The notes under the pieces: model-generated
What the model was told of the DNA's origin: nothing
Database searches by the model: none
The model's input: only the letters and a program-made list of their open reading frames with translations
Program-made: the position numbers and the translations under genes
In this document: positions 36,731 to 44,722 of the stretch, piece after piece
Position numbering within the stretch: position 1 is the first letter of the stretch
How the letters are laid out: each line of letters opens with the position of its first letter
Source: Vibrio toranzoniae
GTDB lineage: Bacteria; Pseudomonadota; Gammaproteobacteria; Enterobacterales; Vibrionaceae
Direction: 5' to 3'
DNA length: 64,000 bases
Assembly: GCF_024347655.1 (NCBI RefSeq)
Contig: NZ_AP025514.1
Span: 1,736,001-1,800,000, forward strand

Positions 36731-37446
36731 AAATATTTCCCTATTTAAACGAGATAACAGCCAATTTATTGTGCGACCCGTCCATGTCACACTGTGCTAA
36801 AATAGAGCGTGATTCACCACCTCACTCTAGCAAAAACCACTAGCCATTGATTTGATATGATTTTTCATTGAGTAAAGTCGATATCAGATCAGCCCAAAGG
36901 TTACTTAACAAATCCAAACGGCATACTCACTCACATTAATTCAATCTATTTCATATCAATATGAGATAAGGTTAGCTTATGAAAAATAAAACGGGATTGC
37001 TCAACATCACATTCCGCAAGGTCATAGCGTATCGCCCCAAACATTTCGTTATCTTCAATTTTTATCACTAAAAACCAACAAGATTATACAATTAAAGTCT
37101 AATATAAACTTGAAATAAAAATATCATCTTAAAATGGCTTAACAGCTCTCAAAGGTAACCACTTTACCGAGAATAAAGGCACTGTTTTTATCTCGTTAGT
37201 AATAAACAAATATACTGTCGTAAAAACTTTGGTTCTTTTGGCACTCTTATTTATTTCTTAAGCTAACTCCACCTTGCAGTACAACCCACTTCCAAAAACG
37301 AAACTTTAGCTTACTGGTTTTCAACTGATATCGCGTTGACGGTTAAGCTTGAGAAGCGCATGCTTTTATTTCCAAGCAGAACCGCTCTTGGTGGCATTAA
37401 TAACTTAACCCACCGATAACTGGTTCTCTGTAACGCATCTAATGAA
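36731..37446. other. Long AT-rich intergenic region
   Basis: About 716 bases without a convincing gene. A 30-codon ORF starts at 36979 behind ATAAGGTTAG but has no recognisable features. Short AT-rich inverted stretches such as TTGATATGATTTTTCATTGAG are present. It must hold the promoter of the Aer-like gene on its left edge. Confidence 0.4.
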
Positions 37447-37458
37447 ATGGCAGGTCAC

Positions 37459-37662
37459 ATGAATAAAGTTATTATGTTAGTGATGGGGCTGCTGTTTACC
37501 AGTCGATTGTTTGCCAGCATTGTTCCGCACGTTGGGCAACTTGAGCATGACGCACCTATCCTCCTTCGCTCCGCGCTTATCGTTGGTGTTGCCGCTTATG
37601 TTGTTTGGACAGCGTTCAAATACTTCAAGAAAAACAAAGCCTCTGGTTCAGACCAGCAGTAA
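37459..37662 (+). CDS. Small membrane protein of unknown function (67 residues)
   Basis: A short protein with a signal-like or membrane start (MNKVIMLVMGLLFTSRLFAS) and a second hydrophobic helix at residues 38-56 (LLRSALIVGVAAYVVWTAF), ending in a Lys-rich tail (KYFKKNKASGSDQQ). A CAGGT site lies just before the ATG at 37459; an in-frame ATG at 37447 is also possible. I do not recognise the family. Its composition and ribosome site favour a real gene. Confidence 0.55.
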   Translation: MNKVIMLVMGLLFTSRLFASIVPHVGQLEHDAPILLRSALIVGVAAYVVWTAFKYFKKNKASGSDQQ

Positions 37663-37868
37663 CGAAAAACCACCAAAAATCCTTGGCGTATGTCGCAGAT
37701 GTCGATTGCTTGTCCGCAAAGTATTCGACTAAGATTTTACGTCACTTCCAATACTCCCGAATTTGCAGCAGTGCGCGGTTTATCTCTTCTTCATACGGGT
37801 TATTTCCCGTGATGATGAAGCCGTAGTGGGACTTTTATAACTGATAAAGCAACACCGCTATACCAAGC

Positions 37869-38336
37869 TTAAGTTTGATAGCTAGAAACTGACATAAACT
37901 GGCTTTGTGCTGACGAACACAACCTTCCGTTCTGAGTGATTTTACTCTCTAAGAAATGAATATTGCGTTTGCGTTTGACCCATTGAGCGCGAACTTCTAA
38001 CTCTTGACCAATAGTGATTGGATGATGAAAGCGAGACGCTAAACTCACCGTCATCGCATTGATACTGTTTTGGAACAGGCAATGCAGCATCGCGCAGTCG
38101 TGTAACGTAGTGACTATGCCGCCCTGCATAATGCCATCGTAGCCCTCAGCTTTATCTGTTGGTACAATCTTGGCGATAGCTTGATACTTAATTAACGTTT
38201 CATATTCAGCTAAAGGTTCATTCTTTGCTAAGGACTCGTGCTCGCTAACTGCTTCAAAGCAAATTGGGCTGTCTGAAAAGAAGTTTTGGCTGCATACTTG
38301 GCAGCGCCGATGGTTGTGAGGAATGAAAACTTTCAT
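37869..38336 (-). CDS. PaaI-type hotdog-fold thioesterase
   Basis: A 155-residue protein. The N terminus has Cys/His residues (HNHRRCQVC) that could bind a metal. The hotdog domain follows with GYDGIMQGGIVTTLHDCAML near residues 65-84, the HGG-like motif region where acyl-CoA thioesterases hold catalytic residues; here HGG reads MQGG. SRFHHPITIGQELEVRAQWV follows. It probably hydrolyses an acyl-CoA thioester; the substrate is unknown. It is divergent from the DUF134 gene 43 bases away. Confidence 0.78.
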   Translation of the reverse strand: MKVFIPHNHRRCQVCSQNFFSDSPICFEAVSEHESLAKNEPLAEYETLIKYQAIAKIVPTDKAEGYDGIMQGGIVTTLHDCAMLHCLFQNSINAMTVSLASRFHHPITIGQELEVRAQWVKRKRNIHFLESKITQNGRLCSSAQSQFMSVSSYQT

Positions 38337-38379
38337 ACTTACCCTTATTCCTTTTACCCTTAGATTCCTAGAGATTGAT

Positions 38380-38658
38380 ATGGCTCGACCAAAAAAACAT
38401 CGCCAGTTATGTACCCGTGCGGCTTACTCTTGTTTCAAGCCCAATGGTGTTCCTATGGATGAGCTTCATAAGGAAGAACTGCTGTTAGAAGAATTGGAAG
38501 CCTTGCGCTTAGCGGATCAAGAAGGTCTGAGCCAACTTGAAGCCGCCGAGCAAATGCAGGTGTCTCGCCAAACGTTCGGCAACATCATTAAACGTGCACG
38601 AGCGAAAGTGGCCAAGTGCATCGTCAACGGCCATGCATTAGTGATTCAAGACTCATAA
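38380..38658 (+). CDS. DUF134 (UPF0251) family HTH protein
   Basis: A 92-residue protein. It begins MARPKKHRQLCTRAAYSCFK (about 1-20), followed by PNGVPMDELHKEELLLEELEALRLADQEGLSQ and a sigma-70-region-4-like HTH (AAEQMQVSRQTFGNIIKRAR). DUF134 proteins are probable DNA-binding regulators, often coded beside NifX/NifB-like iron-cofactor proteins, as here (convergent NqrM-like and NifX-like genes follow). The ATG at 38380 begins the conserved MARPKK. The frame extends upstream but overlaps the divergent thioesterase gene. Confidence 0.88.
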   Translation: MARPKKHRQLCTRAAYSCFKPNGVPMDELHKEELLLEELEALRLADQEGLSQLEAAEQMQVSRQTFGNIIKRARAKVAKCIVNGHALVIQDS

Positions 38659-38701
38659 TCCGAAGCTTTAACTTTGTTTATCTCGAGGCTCTCAAAGAAT
38701 A

Positions 38702-38899
38702 TTAATGTGATGGCTCAGTAATCTGATACAGCTTTCGGCTTGGTCCTTCACACACATCTTTGCAATTGCATTCGCGCTCGATATCTAACTGCGCGAGTCC
38801 TCCACAACTGCCTTTGATTGGCTTACGTGAAAAAATAACGCCTATCGCCATCAAAAAAATGACTCCAACAAAACCCAATAGTGTCAGTAAGAAGGTCAT
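38702..38899 (-). CDS. nqrM: NqrM-like (DUF539) small membrane protein
   Basis: A 65-residue protein: one membrane helix (MTFLLTLLGFVGVIFLMAIG), then IKGSCGGLAQLDIERECNCK and VCEGPSR. The four cysteines after the helix match NqrM, the factor needed to assemble the iron centre of Na+-translocating NADH:quinone oxidoreductase. NqrM is normally coded at the end of the nqr-apbE operon; here no nqr gene is near. It overlaps the NifX-like gene by four bases (ATGA). It may be a displaced nqrM or a paralogue serving another Fe-S process. Confidence 0.75.
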   Translation of the reverse strand: MTFLLTLLGFVGVIFLMAIGVIFSRKPIKGSCGGLAQLDIERECNCKDVCEGPSRKLYQITEPSH

Positions 38900-39342
38900 T
38901 TACGGACACCTCGAATTACACTGAACCTGTTCAACTTGGGCGTGAGAATCGAGGCTTTGTTCTTGTGTCCTTTATCACCGCACGTTCTATGGCCGCACCC
39001 GACATTTCGCGGCTCTCGACCATAATCGAGATCGGTGACTTCTTGCAGATTGTTGAAGTTCAAAGTAGCCACTTCCGCCTTTCCTTTAGACGCAAAAACA
39101 CGAATATCGTTGTTGAACAAGTGCGCCAACATCTTCTTCCCAATGTGTCGAACCACCACAGCGTTGACATCGTAAGATTTAACGACAGACATCCATTGCT
39201 TCTTCTTATTACACGGGCTGTCGGACTCACCCAAAGGGATAAGATGCTTGATTTGCTGTCGCTCATCGACAATGGCTATCTCAGGAGAACGAGCAAAGTG
39301 ATTGCCGACATGGAGATCGCGACAAGGTACTGCGTATAACAT
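38896..39342 (-). CDS. NifX/NifB-type (dinitrogenase iron-molybdenum cofactor family) protein
   Basis: A 148-residue protein. Residues 1-105 resemble the NifX/YjeF-like cofactor-binding fold: MLYAVPCRDLHVGNHFARSP at 1-20, then EIAIVDERQQ and VVVRHIGKKMLAHLFNNDIR. The C-terminal tail carries VGCGHRTCGDKGHKNK, a Cys/His cluster suited to metal binding. Related proteins carry Fe-S or Fe-Mo cofactor precursors; no nitrogenase genes are present, so a general Fe-S role is more likely. It is translationally coupled to the NqrM-like gene and faces DUF134. Confidence 0.75.
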   Translation of the reverse strand: MLYAVPCRDLHVGNHFARSPEIAIVDERQQIKHLIPLGESDSPCNKKKQWMSVVKSYDVNAVVVRHIGKKMLAHLFNNDIRVFASKGKAEVATLNFNNLQEVTDLDYGREPRNVGCGHRTCGDKGHKNKASILTPKLNRFSVIRGVRK

Positions 39343-39614
39343 GGTTACTTCCTGTTATTGATGATTAGGAGTTCAGAATACGCCTCATTATTAGCATATG
39401 CCAATAACTATTGTGTGAAAAATTAGATTGCATACCTAGCGTCGTGTGTTTATCTCAACGAGTAATCCACTACGGTATTATTGATTTACAAAATAGAATC
39501 AAAACCGCTAAAGAAAAGCACCGAGAAACGATACAATGCTCGAGTTGCGAGAGCACGGCGTAGAATACCCATTTACAGAAAGCCCATTCACAAAGAGCAT
39601 TAAAGTAGCCACAC

Positions 39615-40103
39615 ATGTCTAAAGAATCCGGTTTCACCACAGAATACACCCTCGACAAGGCGTTTTTCGCGGAGTGTTATGATCAAACTAGCGTTCCGAC
39701 TCAATTTCCAAAAGCCTATTTAAAAGGAATACTGTTTCTTGTTTTTGGTGTGGTTCTATTAGAGTTTGAGCTACTACCGAACGGTTACGTTGGCTGGTTT
39801 TTTATTGTTTTGAGTGTGATTGAAGCGTTCAGTGTGTACTGCAAGAGAACCTGGTGGTTATGGCGACAAAGAATCAGCTCTGGTGCTGGCAGCAAAATAG
39901 TCTTTCAAGGTGATGCTAACGGAGTGAGTTACAAAAACCATAAAACCACGAATACTATCGCGTGGAATCAAATCGACGAACTTCAACAAACTGATTTAGG
40001 GTTCATCCTTCATATCGGTAAACAGCGCCAGTATGTCAGCAAGTCTTGTTTAAGCGATGAAGCAATCGCGTTCATGATTGAGCAGCACGAAGCATCAAAG
40101 TAA
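39615..40103 (+). CDS. YcxB-family membrane protein
   Basis: A 162-residue protein with two hydrophobic helices (about residues 36-76) and a soluble C-terminal domain of the YcxB type: ANGVSYKNHKTTNTIAWNQI near residues 100-119, then a QYVSKSCL-like end. YcxB-like domains are widespread and of unknown function, often in small membrane-anchored proteins. It appears alone. Confidence 0.72.
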   Translation: MSKESGFTTEYTLDKAFFAECYDQTSVPTQFPKAYLKGILFLVFGVVLLEFELLPNGYVGWFFIVLSVIEAFSVYCKRTWWLWRQRISSGAGSKIVFQGDANGVSYKNHKTTNTIAWNQIDELQQTDLGFILHIGKQRQYVSKSCLSDEAIAFMIEQHEASK

Positions 40104-40314
40104 GCCAGTCTTTTTTGCTTAGCCCCCTTCTAACGCTCTCTGATTTAGGTTTATCAATATATGTGTAAAATAAAGAGAAGGTTAGGAGGGAGCCTGTTTG
40201 ACCATGACTTGAGAGCCATTCATCAAGACTCATGATGAATTCAGTTTGATCATTTTATCAACGCCATTTTTGATTTTTCTGTAATAAGGCCCAATTAGCT
40301 CTATTTGAATAACC

Positions 40315-41121
40315 CTAATTGAGTGCCTGTATTAACATTTTAAAACTTAGAAGAACACACAGAATACCAACTATCTTCTTAAGTGTTTTACTCGGGAAAT
40401 AGTCAGCGCAACGAACGCCAAGGCTAGTCGTGAAATAACTACTAATGGAGAAGCTAATCATAGCTGGCAGATATATGTACCCTAAAATTAAACTGTCCCA
40501 GTCTGTATTTCCCCAGCCATTTAACATGTACCCGAGGCTTCCAGACAGCGCAATAGGAAAACCTATGGCAGCAGATGTGCCGATAGCACGTTTTACCTCA
40601 AAATTTTGCTGGACAAGATAAGGGATGATCAAACCCGCACCACTTATTGAGACAAGTGCTGAAACCGAACCAACCACGGAACCAATAGCGATATTACCAA
40701 CGGCTCTATGTGGATTTTGGTTGTACTCATGCTCTGTGTTTCGAAACATTTTATAAGCAATGTACAACATAAATACGCTGAAAAAACCCGCTAAATAGGC
40801 CCCCTGTAGATAGGATGCTACGAATGTAGCGCAAAATGTACCAACTAAAACTCCACATAACATTTTGATCACCATGATTGAGTCAACATTCTTTTTTTTG
40901 TAGTGAGCGCGCATGCTCCCCAGTGTTGTGATAATCATAGAAGCCATGGACGTTCCTAATGCTAGGTGAATCACTTCATTATTAGCTACTCCTTGTATTG
41001 AAAATAGAAACGCAAAAATAGGAACAGCCATTCCTCCCCCTCCTACTCCAACGAGCCCTGCAAGGAAACCAACCCCTAAACCTGCAGCTATGTAATATAA
41101 GATAAAGATAGGTTCGCTCAT
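40315..41121 (-). CDS. TauE/SafE family membrane transporter
   Basis: A 268-residue protein with about eight membrane helices and the paired glycine-rich signatures GVGFLAGLVGVGGGGMAVPI near residues 16-35 and GSVVGSVSALVSISGAGLII near 147-166. TauE/SafE proteins export sulfite, sulfoacetate or related organosulfur anions. The AraC-type regulator gene starts about 100 bases away on the opposite strand and may control it. Confidence 0.92.
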   Translation of the reverse strand: MSEPIFILYYIAAGLGVGFLAGLVGVGGGGMAVPIFAFLFSIQGVANNEVIHLALGTSMASMIITTLGSMRAHYKKKNVDSIMVIKMLCGVLVGTFCATFVASYLQGAYLAGFFSVFMLYIAYKMFRNTEHEYNQNPHRAVGNIAIGSVVGSVSALVSISGAGLIIPYLVQQNFEVKRAIGTSAAIGFPIALSGSLGYMLNGWGNTDWDSLILGYIYLPAMISFSISSYFTTSLGVRCADYFPSKTLKKIVGILCVLLSFKMLIQALN

Positions 41122-41226
41122 AATGACTCCGCTTTTAATCAGTATGTTAGTTGCGGAAATGTTACGTGAAAGCTAACCTGTCATGGTAACGTTAATTGGA
41201 CAATAAACAATGAATAGTGGCCAACC

Positions 41227-42039
41227 GTGAAGTGCGAAAAGCAAGGAACAAACTGTGATTACAGTGAATGGGAAAATGGTGCGACATTAATAGTCAAGGA
41301 GTGGCAACATGAACGAAGTGATTTTAATCATTTAGATAAACGGCCGCATAACTGGCACACGCATTATCGAGGCCAGCTACTCTGTATAGATCAAGGGCTA
41401 ATACAAGTTAAAACTGATGAAGGGACTTGGGTATTACCGCCCCACCGTGCTGGATGGATACCACCAGGTGCGATGCACAGTGTGTATTTTTGCGGGTCTT
41501 TAAAGGGGCGATCACTGCTATTTACCCCTGAGAGTTGCAATCAGTTTCCAACCAAACCTTGCGTGATCGAAATGAGGGATGTCTTGAAAGCCCTGTCGAG
41601 CAGAGCATCCACCTGGAGTAAAACCGAGAAACTTTCTGTTCAAAATTTACGAATCCTTGCCGTTATTTCTGATGAAATCTGCAAAAGCCCTCACGAATCA
41701 CTTTATTTTCCACAGCCTAAAGATCCACGGCTACAAAAGGTAACCCAAGCGATTTTAATTGATCCAAGCAGTAAGAACTCTGTCGAGCATTGGGCAAGTA
41801 TAGGAGCTATTTCATCTCGAACATTAAGAAGGTTGATTCGGAATGAATTAAATATGAGTTTTAACGAATGGCGGCAACAAATACTGCTAATACATTCGTT
41901 AGAAATGATGGCGCGCGGGGAGTCAGTTGGAGATGTTGCGTATGCTCTTGGTTATGCAACGCCAAGTAATTTTATCGCAATGTTTCGTCGGGTTTATGGT
42001 GAATCACCCACGCGTTACTTTTCCAACCGTGGCATATAA
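41227..42039 (+). CDS. AraC-family regulator with cupin sensor
   Basis: A 270-residue regulator. The N-terminal cupin domain (HNWHTHYRGQLLCIDQGLIQ near 41-60; VLPPHRAGWIPPGAMHSVYF near 69-88) has the His residues typical of AraC-type sensory cupins. The C-terminal double HTH has SSRTLRRLIRNELNMSFNEW near 199-218 and GDVAYALGYATPSNFIAMFR near 238-257. The start is GTG at 41227. Divergent placement suggests it controls the TauE-like exporter. Confidence 0.9.
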   Translation: MKCEKQGTNCDYSEWENGATLIVKEWQHERSDFNHLDKRPHNWHTHYRGQLLCIDQGLIQVKTDEGTWVLPPHRAGWIPPGAMHSVYFCGSLKGRSLLFTPESCNQFPTKPCVIEMRDVLKALSSRASTWSKTEKLSVQNLRILAVISDEICKSPHESLYFPQPKDPRLQKVTQAILIDPSSKNSVEHWASIGAISSRTLRRLIRNELNMSFNEWRQQILLIHSLEMMARGESVGDVAYALGYATPSNFIAMFRRVYGESPTRYFSNRGI

Positions 42040-42249
42040 TGACCACACCCATTTAATTCATGGCAACTTCCATCTCAAAGCACCTTCTATCTAAATAGAG
42101 TCCTTTTTATCAACACTTTACCATTGATGACTAATCATTCGATTCTCCTATGACAAGTGCCTGAGCAAGTGTGCCGTTCTAAAGCCATTACAACAGATGA
42201 TCTCGTAGCTCTTTTTCAATCTGTAGGCTCATAGCCTCCGTATTTTATG

Positions 42250-43155
42250 TTATTTTTGCACGTCTAGGTTTGCTTGACGCTGTAGGTGTTCAATGAATAT
42301 TGGCACCTTTTTCGCTATGTGTTTTCTAGAAGCATAAAAGGCATACAACACTAAGTCTTCAGGTTTGTATTCAAGTTCTATAACTTCCAGATAGCCAGCA
42401 TCTATTTCATCGCGACAGAATTCGGCAGGAAGTATCGCAAACCCCAATCCAGCCAATGCGCCAGCTTTAGCAAGCTGCCCACTGTTGACCTTAAATGCAG
42501 ATTGCACCCTTTGCGTGATAAGTTCACCTGTTAAGGATTTGAAAACCCAAGGAGTCCCGTTCAATGCGGTAAAACTGTTAATGCAAGGTACGTGTTTCAA
42601 GTCGGTAATCTTGAAAGGTTTAAGGGATGTTTTCAGAAGTTTAGGGGCCACTACAACAGCACTTGGCCAGCGTTTGATCTCCTTGGCTATCCAATTATTG
42701 TCTTCGAGCTTCCCTCGGTGAAAACTCAGAATAACGTCAAAGCCGTCCACAAAGTCTTCTTTAGGGCTGATGTTCGTATCACAACACAATGAAATGGAAG
42801 AGTGCTGGGTACAAAAAGAAACGACGGCTTGGGCTAATTCCGGTGAATCTGGCATGAGTACGTTGAGCTGCCCCATCACCTCACGAGAATGTTGTGTGAC
42901 CTCCTCAAGCGCATCATTGAGCTTATCCAACAGAGGCTGAGTTCGCAGATAGAGGTGTTCTCCTGCTTCTGTCGACGCAATTCGGCGAGTCGTTCTATCG
43001 AATAATCGAACGTCTAGTTGCTCTTCTAACAAAGCGATGTGGCGACTGACGTTTGAGGTCGGTAAACATAAAAACTCCGCCGCTTTTTTAAAACTATTGT
43101 TCTCATAAACACAGTGAAAGCTTTTAAGCCACTGTTGGTCAATTTTTTCAAGCAT
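42250..43155 (-). CDS. LysR family regulator divergent from accD
   Basis: A 301-residue LysR-type regulator: HTH LKSFHCVYENNSFKKAAEFL near residues 10-29, then SRHIALLEEQLDVRLFDRTT, and an effector domain from about residue 90. The ATG at 43155 has a strong GGAGGAG; the longer reading from 43254 crosses the accD promoter region and is unlikely. The shared 135-base region with the accD paralogue suggests it controls that gene, unlike housekeeping accD genes, which I do not know to have a dedicated LysR partner. Confidence 0.92.
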   Translation of the reverse strand: MLEKIDQQWLKSFHCVYENNSFKKAAEFLCLPTSNVSRHIALLEEQLDVRLFDRTTRRIASTEAGEHLYLRTQPLLDKLNDALEEVTQHSREVMGQLNVLMPDSPELAQAVVSFCTQHSSISLCCDTNISPKEDFVDGFDVILSFHRGKLEDNNWIAKEIKRWPSAVVVAPKLLKTSLKPFKITDLKHVPCINSFTALNGTPWVFKSLTGELITQRVQSAFKVNSGQLAKAGALAGLGFAILPAEFCRDEIDAGYLEVIELEYKPEDLVLYAFYASRKHIAKKVPIFIEHLQRQANLDVQK

Positions 43156-43290
43156 TACATCAACTCCTCCTATCTCACAAGCCCCACACATCCCATTAAA
43201 TGGGATTATAAAGTCAATATTAGACACTTTATTACCAATAACAGGCTTATACAATGCTAATCACTAGAGCGATTAGAATAAGGTCTCGCC

Positions 43291-44151
43291 ATGAGCTGGT
43301 TAGAAAAACTGTTAGATAAAAAGAAGTTAATAAGTACACGTAAGACATCAATTCCCGAAGGGGTATGGACCAAATGCCCATCCTGTGATCAGGTCCTTTA
43401 CCGCATTGCCCTTAAGGAGAACCTGGAGGTGTGCCCTAAATGTGAACACCACATGCGAATGACAGCACGTCTTCGTTTGGATACATTTTTAGATAAAGGC
43501 GAAAGAACTGAGTTAGGCAAACAACATGAGCCGAAAGATTTACTCAATTTTAAAGACAATAAACGCTACACAGAGCGCCTTGCCCTAACCCAAAAAAGCA
43601 CAGGCGAAAAAGATGCATTAGTCGCAATGCAAGGAGAGCTGCTCGGAATGCCTGTTGTAGCCTGCGCTTTCGAATTTTCTTTTATGGCTGGATCTATGGG
43701 ATCGGTTGTCGGTGCTCGATTTGTGGACGCCGTTAATCAAGCAATTGCATCAAACTGTGCACTGGTTTGCTTTTCCGCGTGTGGTGGTGCCCGCATGCAA
43801 GAGTCACTGATGGCGTTAATGCAAATGGCAAAAACAAGCGCAGCTTTAAAGCGACTATCCGAAGCAAGGTTACCCTATATTTCAGTATTAACCGATCAAA
43901 CCTTTGGCGGTGTCTCAGCCAGTTTAGCAATGCTTGGTGACATCAATATTGGTGAACCCAAAGCGCGAATTGGGTTTGCAGGGCGAAGAGTGATTGAACA
44001 AACGGTACGAGAAAAATTACCTGATGATTTTCAACAAAGTGAATTCTTACTAGAGCATGGTGCTTTAGATATGATTGTTGATAGACGTGATATGCGTAAA
44101 CGTGCCGCCAGACTCATCGCGATGATGACCAACACACAAATTCAAGCTTAA
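43291..44151 (+). CDS. accD: AccD-type acetyl-CoA carboxylase carboxyltransferase beta subunit (probable second copy)
   Basis: A 286-residue beta subunit of acetyl-CoA carboxylase, which with AccA transfers carboxyl from biotin to acetyl-CoA. The zinc ribbon is complete (C29, C32, C48, C51), and the crotonase-like core has [20 protein letters not shown] near 161-180. Where E. coli has DPTMGGVS, this protein reads DQTFGGVS: Met203 (E. coli numbering) is Phe205 here and Pro201 is Gln. A Met203 change has been reported to lower andrimid sensitivity, and andrimid producers carry a resistant AccD homologue. With its LysR partner and lack of fatty-acid neighbours, it looks like an accessory, possibly resistance, copy. 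That is inference. Confidence 0.9.
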   Translation: MSWLEKLLDKKKLISTRKTSIPEGVWTKCPSCDQVLYRIALKENLEVCPKCEHHMRMTARLRLDTFLDKGERTELGKQHEPKDLLNFKDNKRYTERLALTQKSTGEKDALVAMQGELLGMPVVACAFEFSFMAGSMGSVVGARFVDAVNQAIASNCALVCFSACGGARMQESLMALMQMAKTSAALKRLSEARLPYISVLTDQTFGGVSASLAMLGDINIGEPKARIGFAGRRVIEQTVREKLPDDFQQSEFLLEHGALDMIVDRRDMRKRAARLIAMMTNTQIQA

Positions 44152-44341
44152 GATTAGCAAGTTATTCCGTAATTTGTCTTTGCTCCTTTTTGAAGTAAAC
44201 CGTATCCTATTACATGTCATTAGATTACTGTACTTACACTAGCCTCTTATGGTTAAAATGCCTTTGGGTACACACGATAAAATTATAAATACTCGCGGCC
44301 GTTGTCAGAGAGACTCTCCATTTAAAACGAAAAGACTTACT

Positions 44342-44584
44342 ATGAATTTTGATATCAATGCACTGAAACATCACCAACTGGTCGAAGATGGTCAACTAGA
44401 AGGGTGTTACATTCATCAGCCTGTGCAAGGCAACCAACCAGATGACAAAGCCGTTTTAGCTGAGCGCCAAGCGCTGGAAAGCCAAGGATATAAAGTCGTT
44501 CAAGTTAAAGCAAAAGGCGGAACAACTACGTTTGCCGAGGCTATGCAAGAGCTTGCGAAAAAGACAGGCCACCAGCCTAAATAG
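44342..44584 (+). CDS. Small conserved-looking protein of unknown function (80 residues)
   Basis: MNFDINALKHHQLVEDGQLE opens the protein; the remainder is soluble, with a central VLAERQALESQGYKVVQVKA helix-strand unit and a Lys-rich end. No family is recognised. The ATG at 44342 lies within a longer frame from 44249; the composition changes to normal protein at the ATG. A strong terminator follows 45 bases after the stop. Confidence 0.6.
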   Translation: MNFDINALKHHQLVEDGQLEGCYIHQPVQGNQPDDKAVLAERQALESQGYKVVQVKAKGGTTTFAEAMQELAKKTGHQPK

Positions 44585-44629
44585 TAAGCGACTTGGTAAA
44601 CCAATATGGTCACTAGGTTCTATATCGAG

Positions 44630-44671
44630 AAAGCACCCTACCGACTATTGAGTCAGCAGGGTGCTTTTTTA
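44630..44671 (+). terminator. Rho-independent terminator
   Basis: AAAGCACCCT (44630-44639) pairs with AGGGTGCTTT (44658-44667), and a TTTTTTA run follows. It also lies after the stop of the convergent PLP-enzyme gene. Confidence 0.85.
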
Positions 44672-44722
44672 TTTACGGCCTTTTAACTGACTGAGCTTAC
44701 AAGTTTTTCTTACTGACCTAAG

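Noticed and set aside
36979..37071. 30-codon ORF with AAGG upstream
   Set aside because: Very short, in AT-rich DNA, with no features; kept only as a note in the intergenic entry.
38881..39339. Plus-strand ORF of 152 codons opposite the NifX-like gene
   Set aside because: It is the antisense of the NifX-like coding region, has no family features or good ribosome site, and the minus-strand reading has recognisable domains and coupling to the NqrM-like gene.
43200..43254. Longer start for the LysR gene next to accD
   Set aside because: It lies upstream of a near-perfect GGAGGAG-ATG start and gives a non-LysR N terminus.
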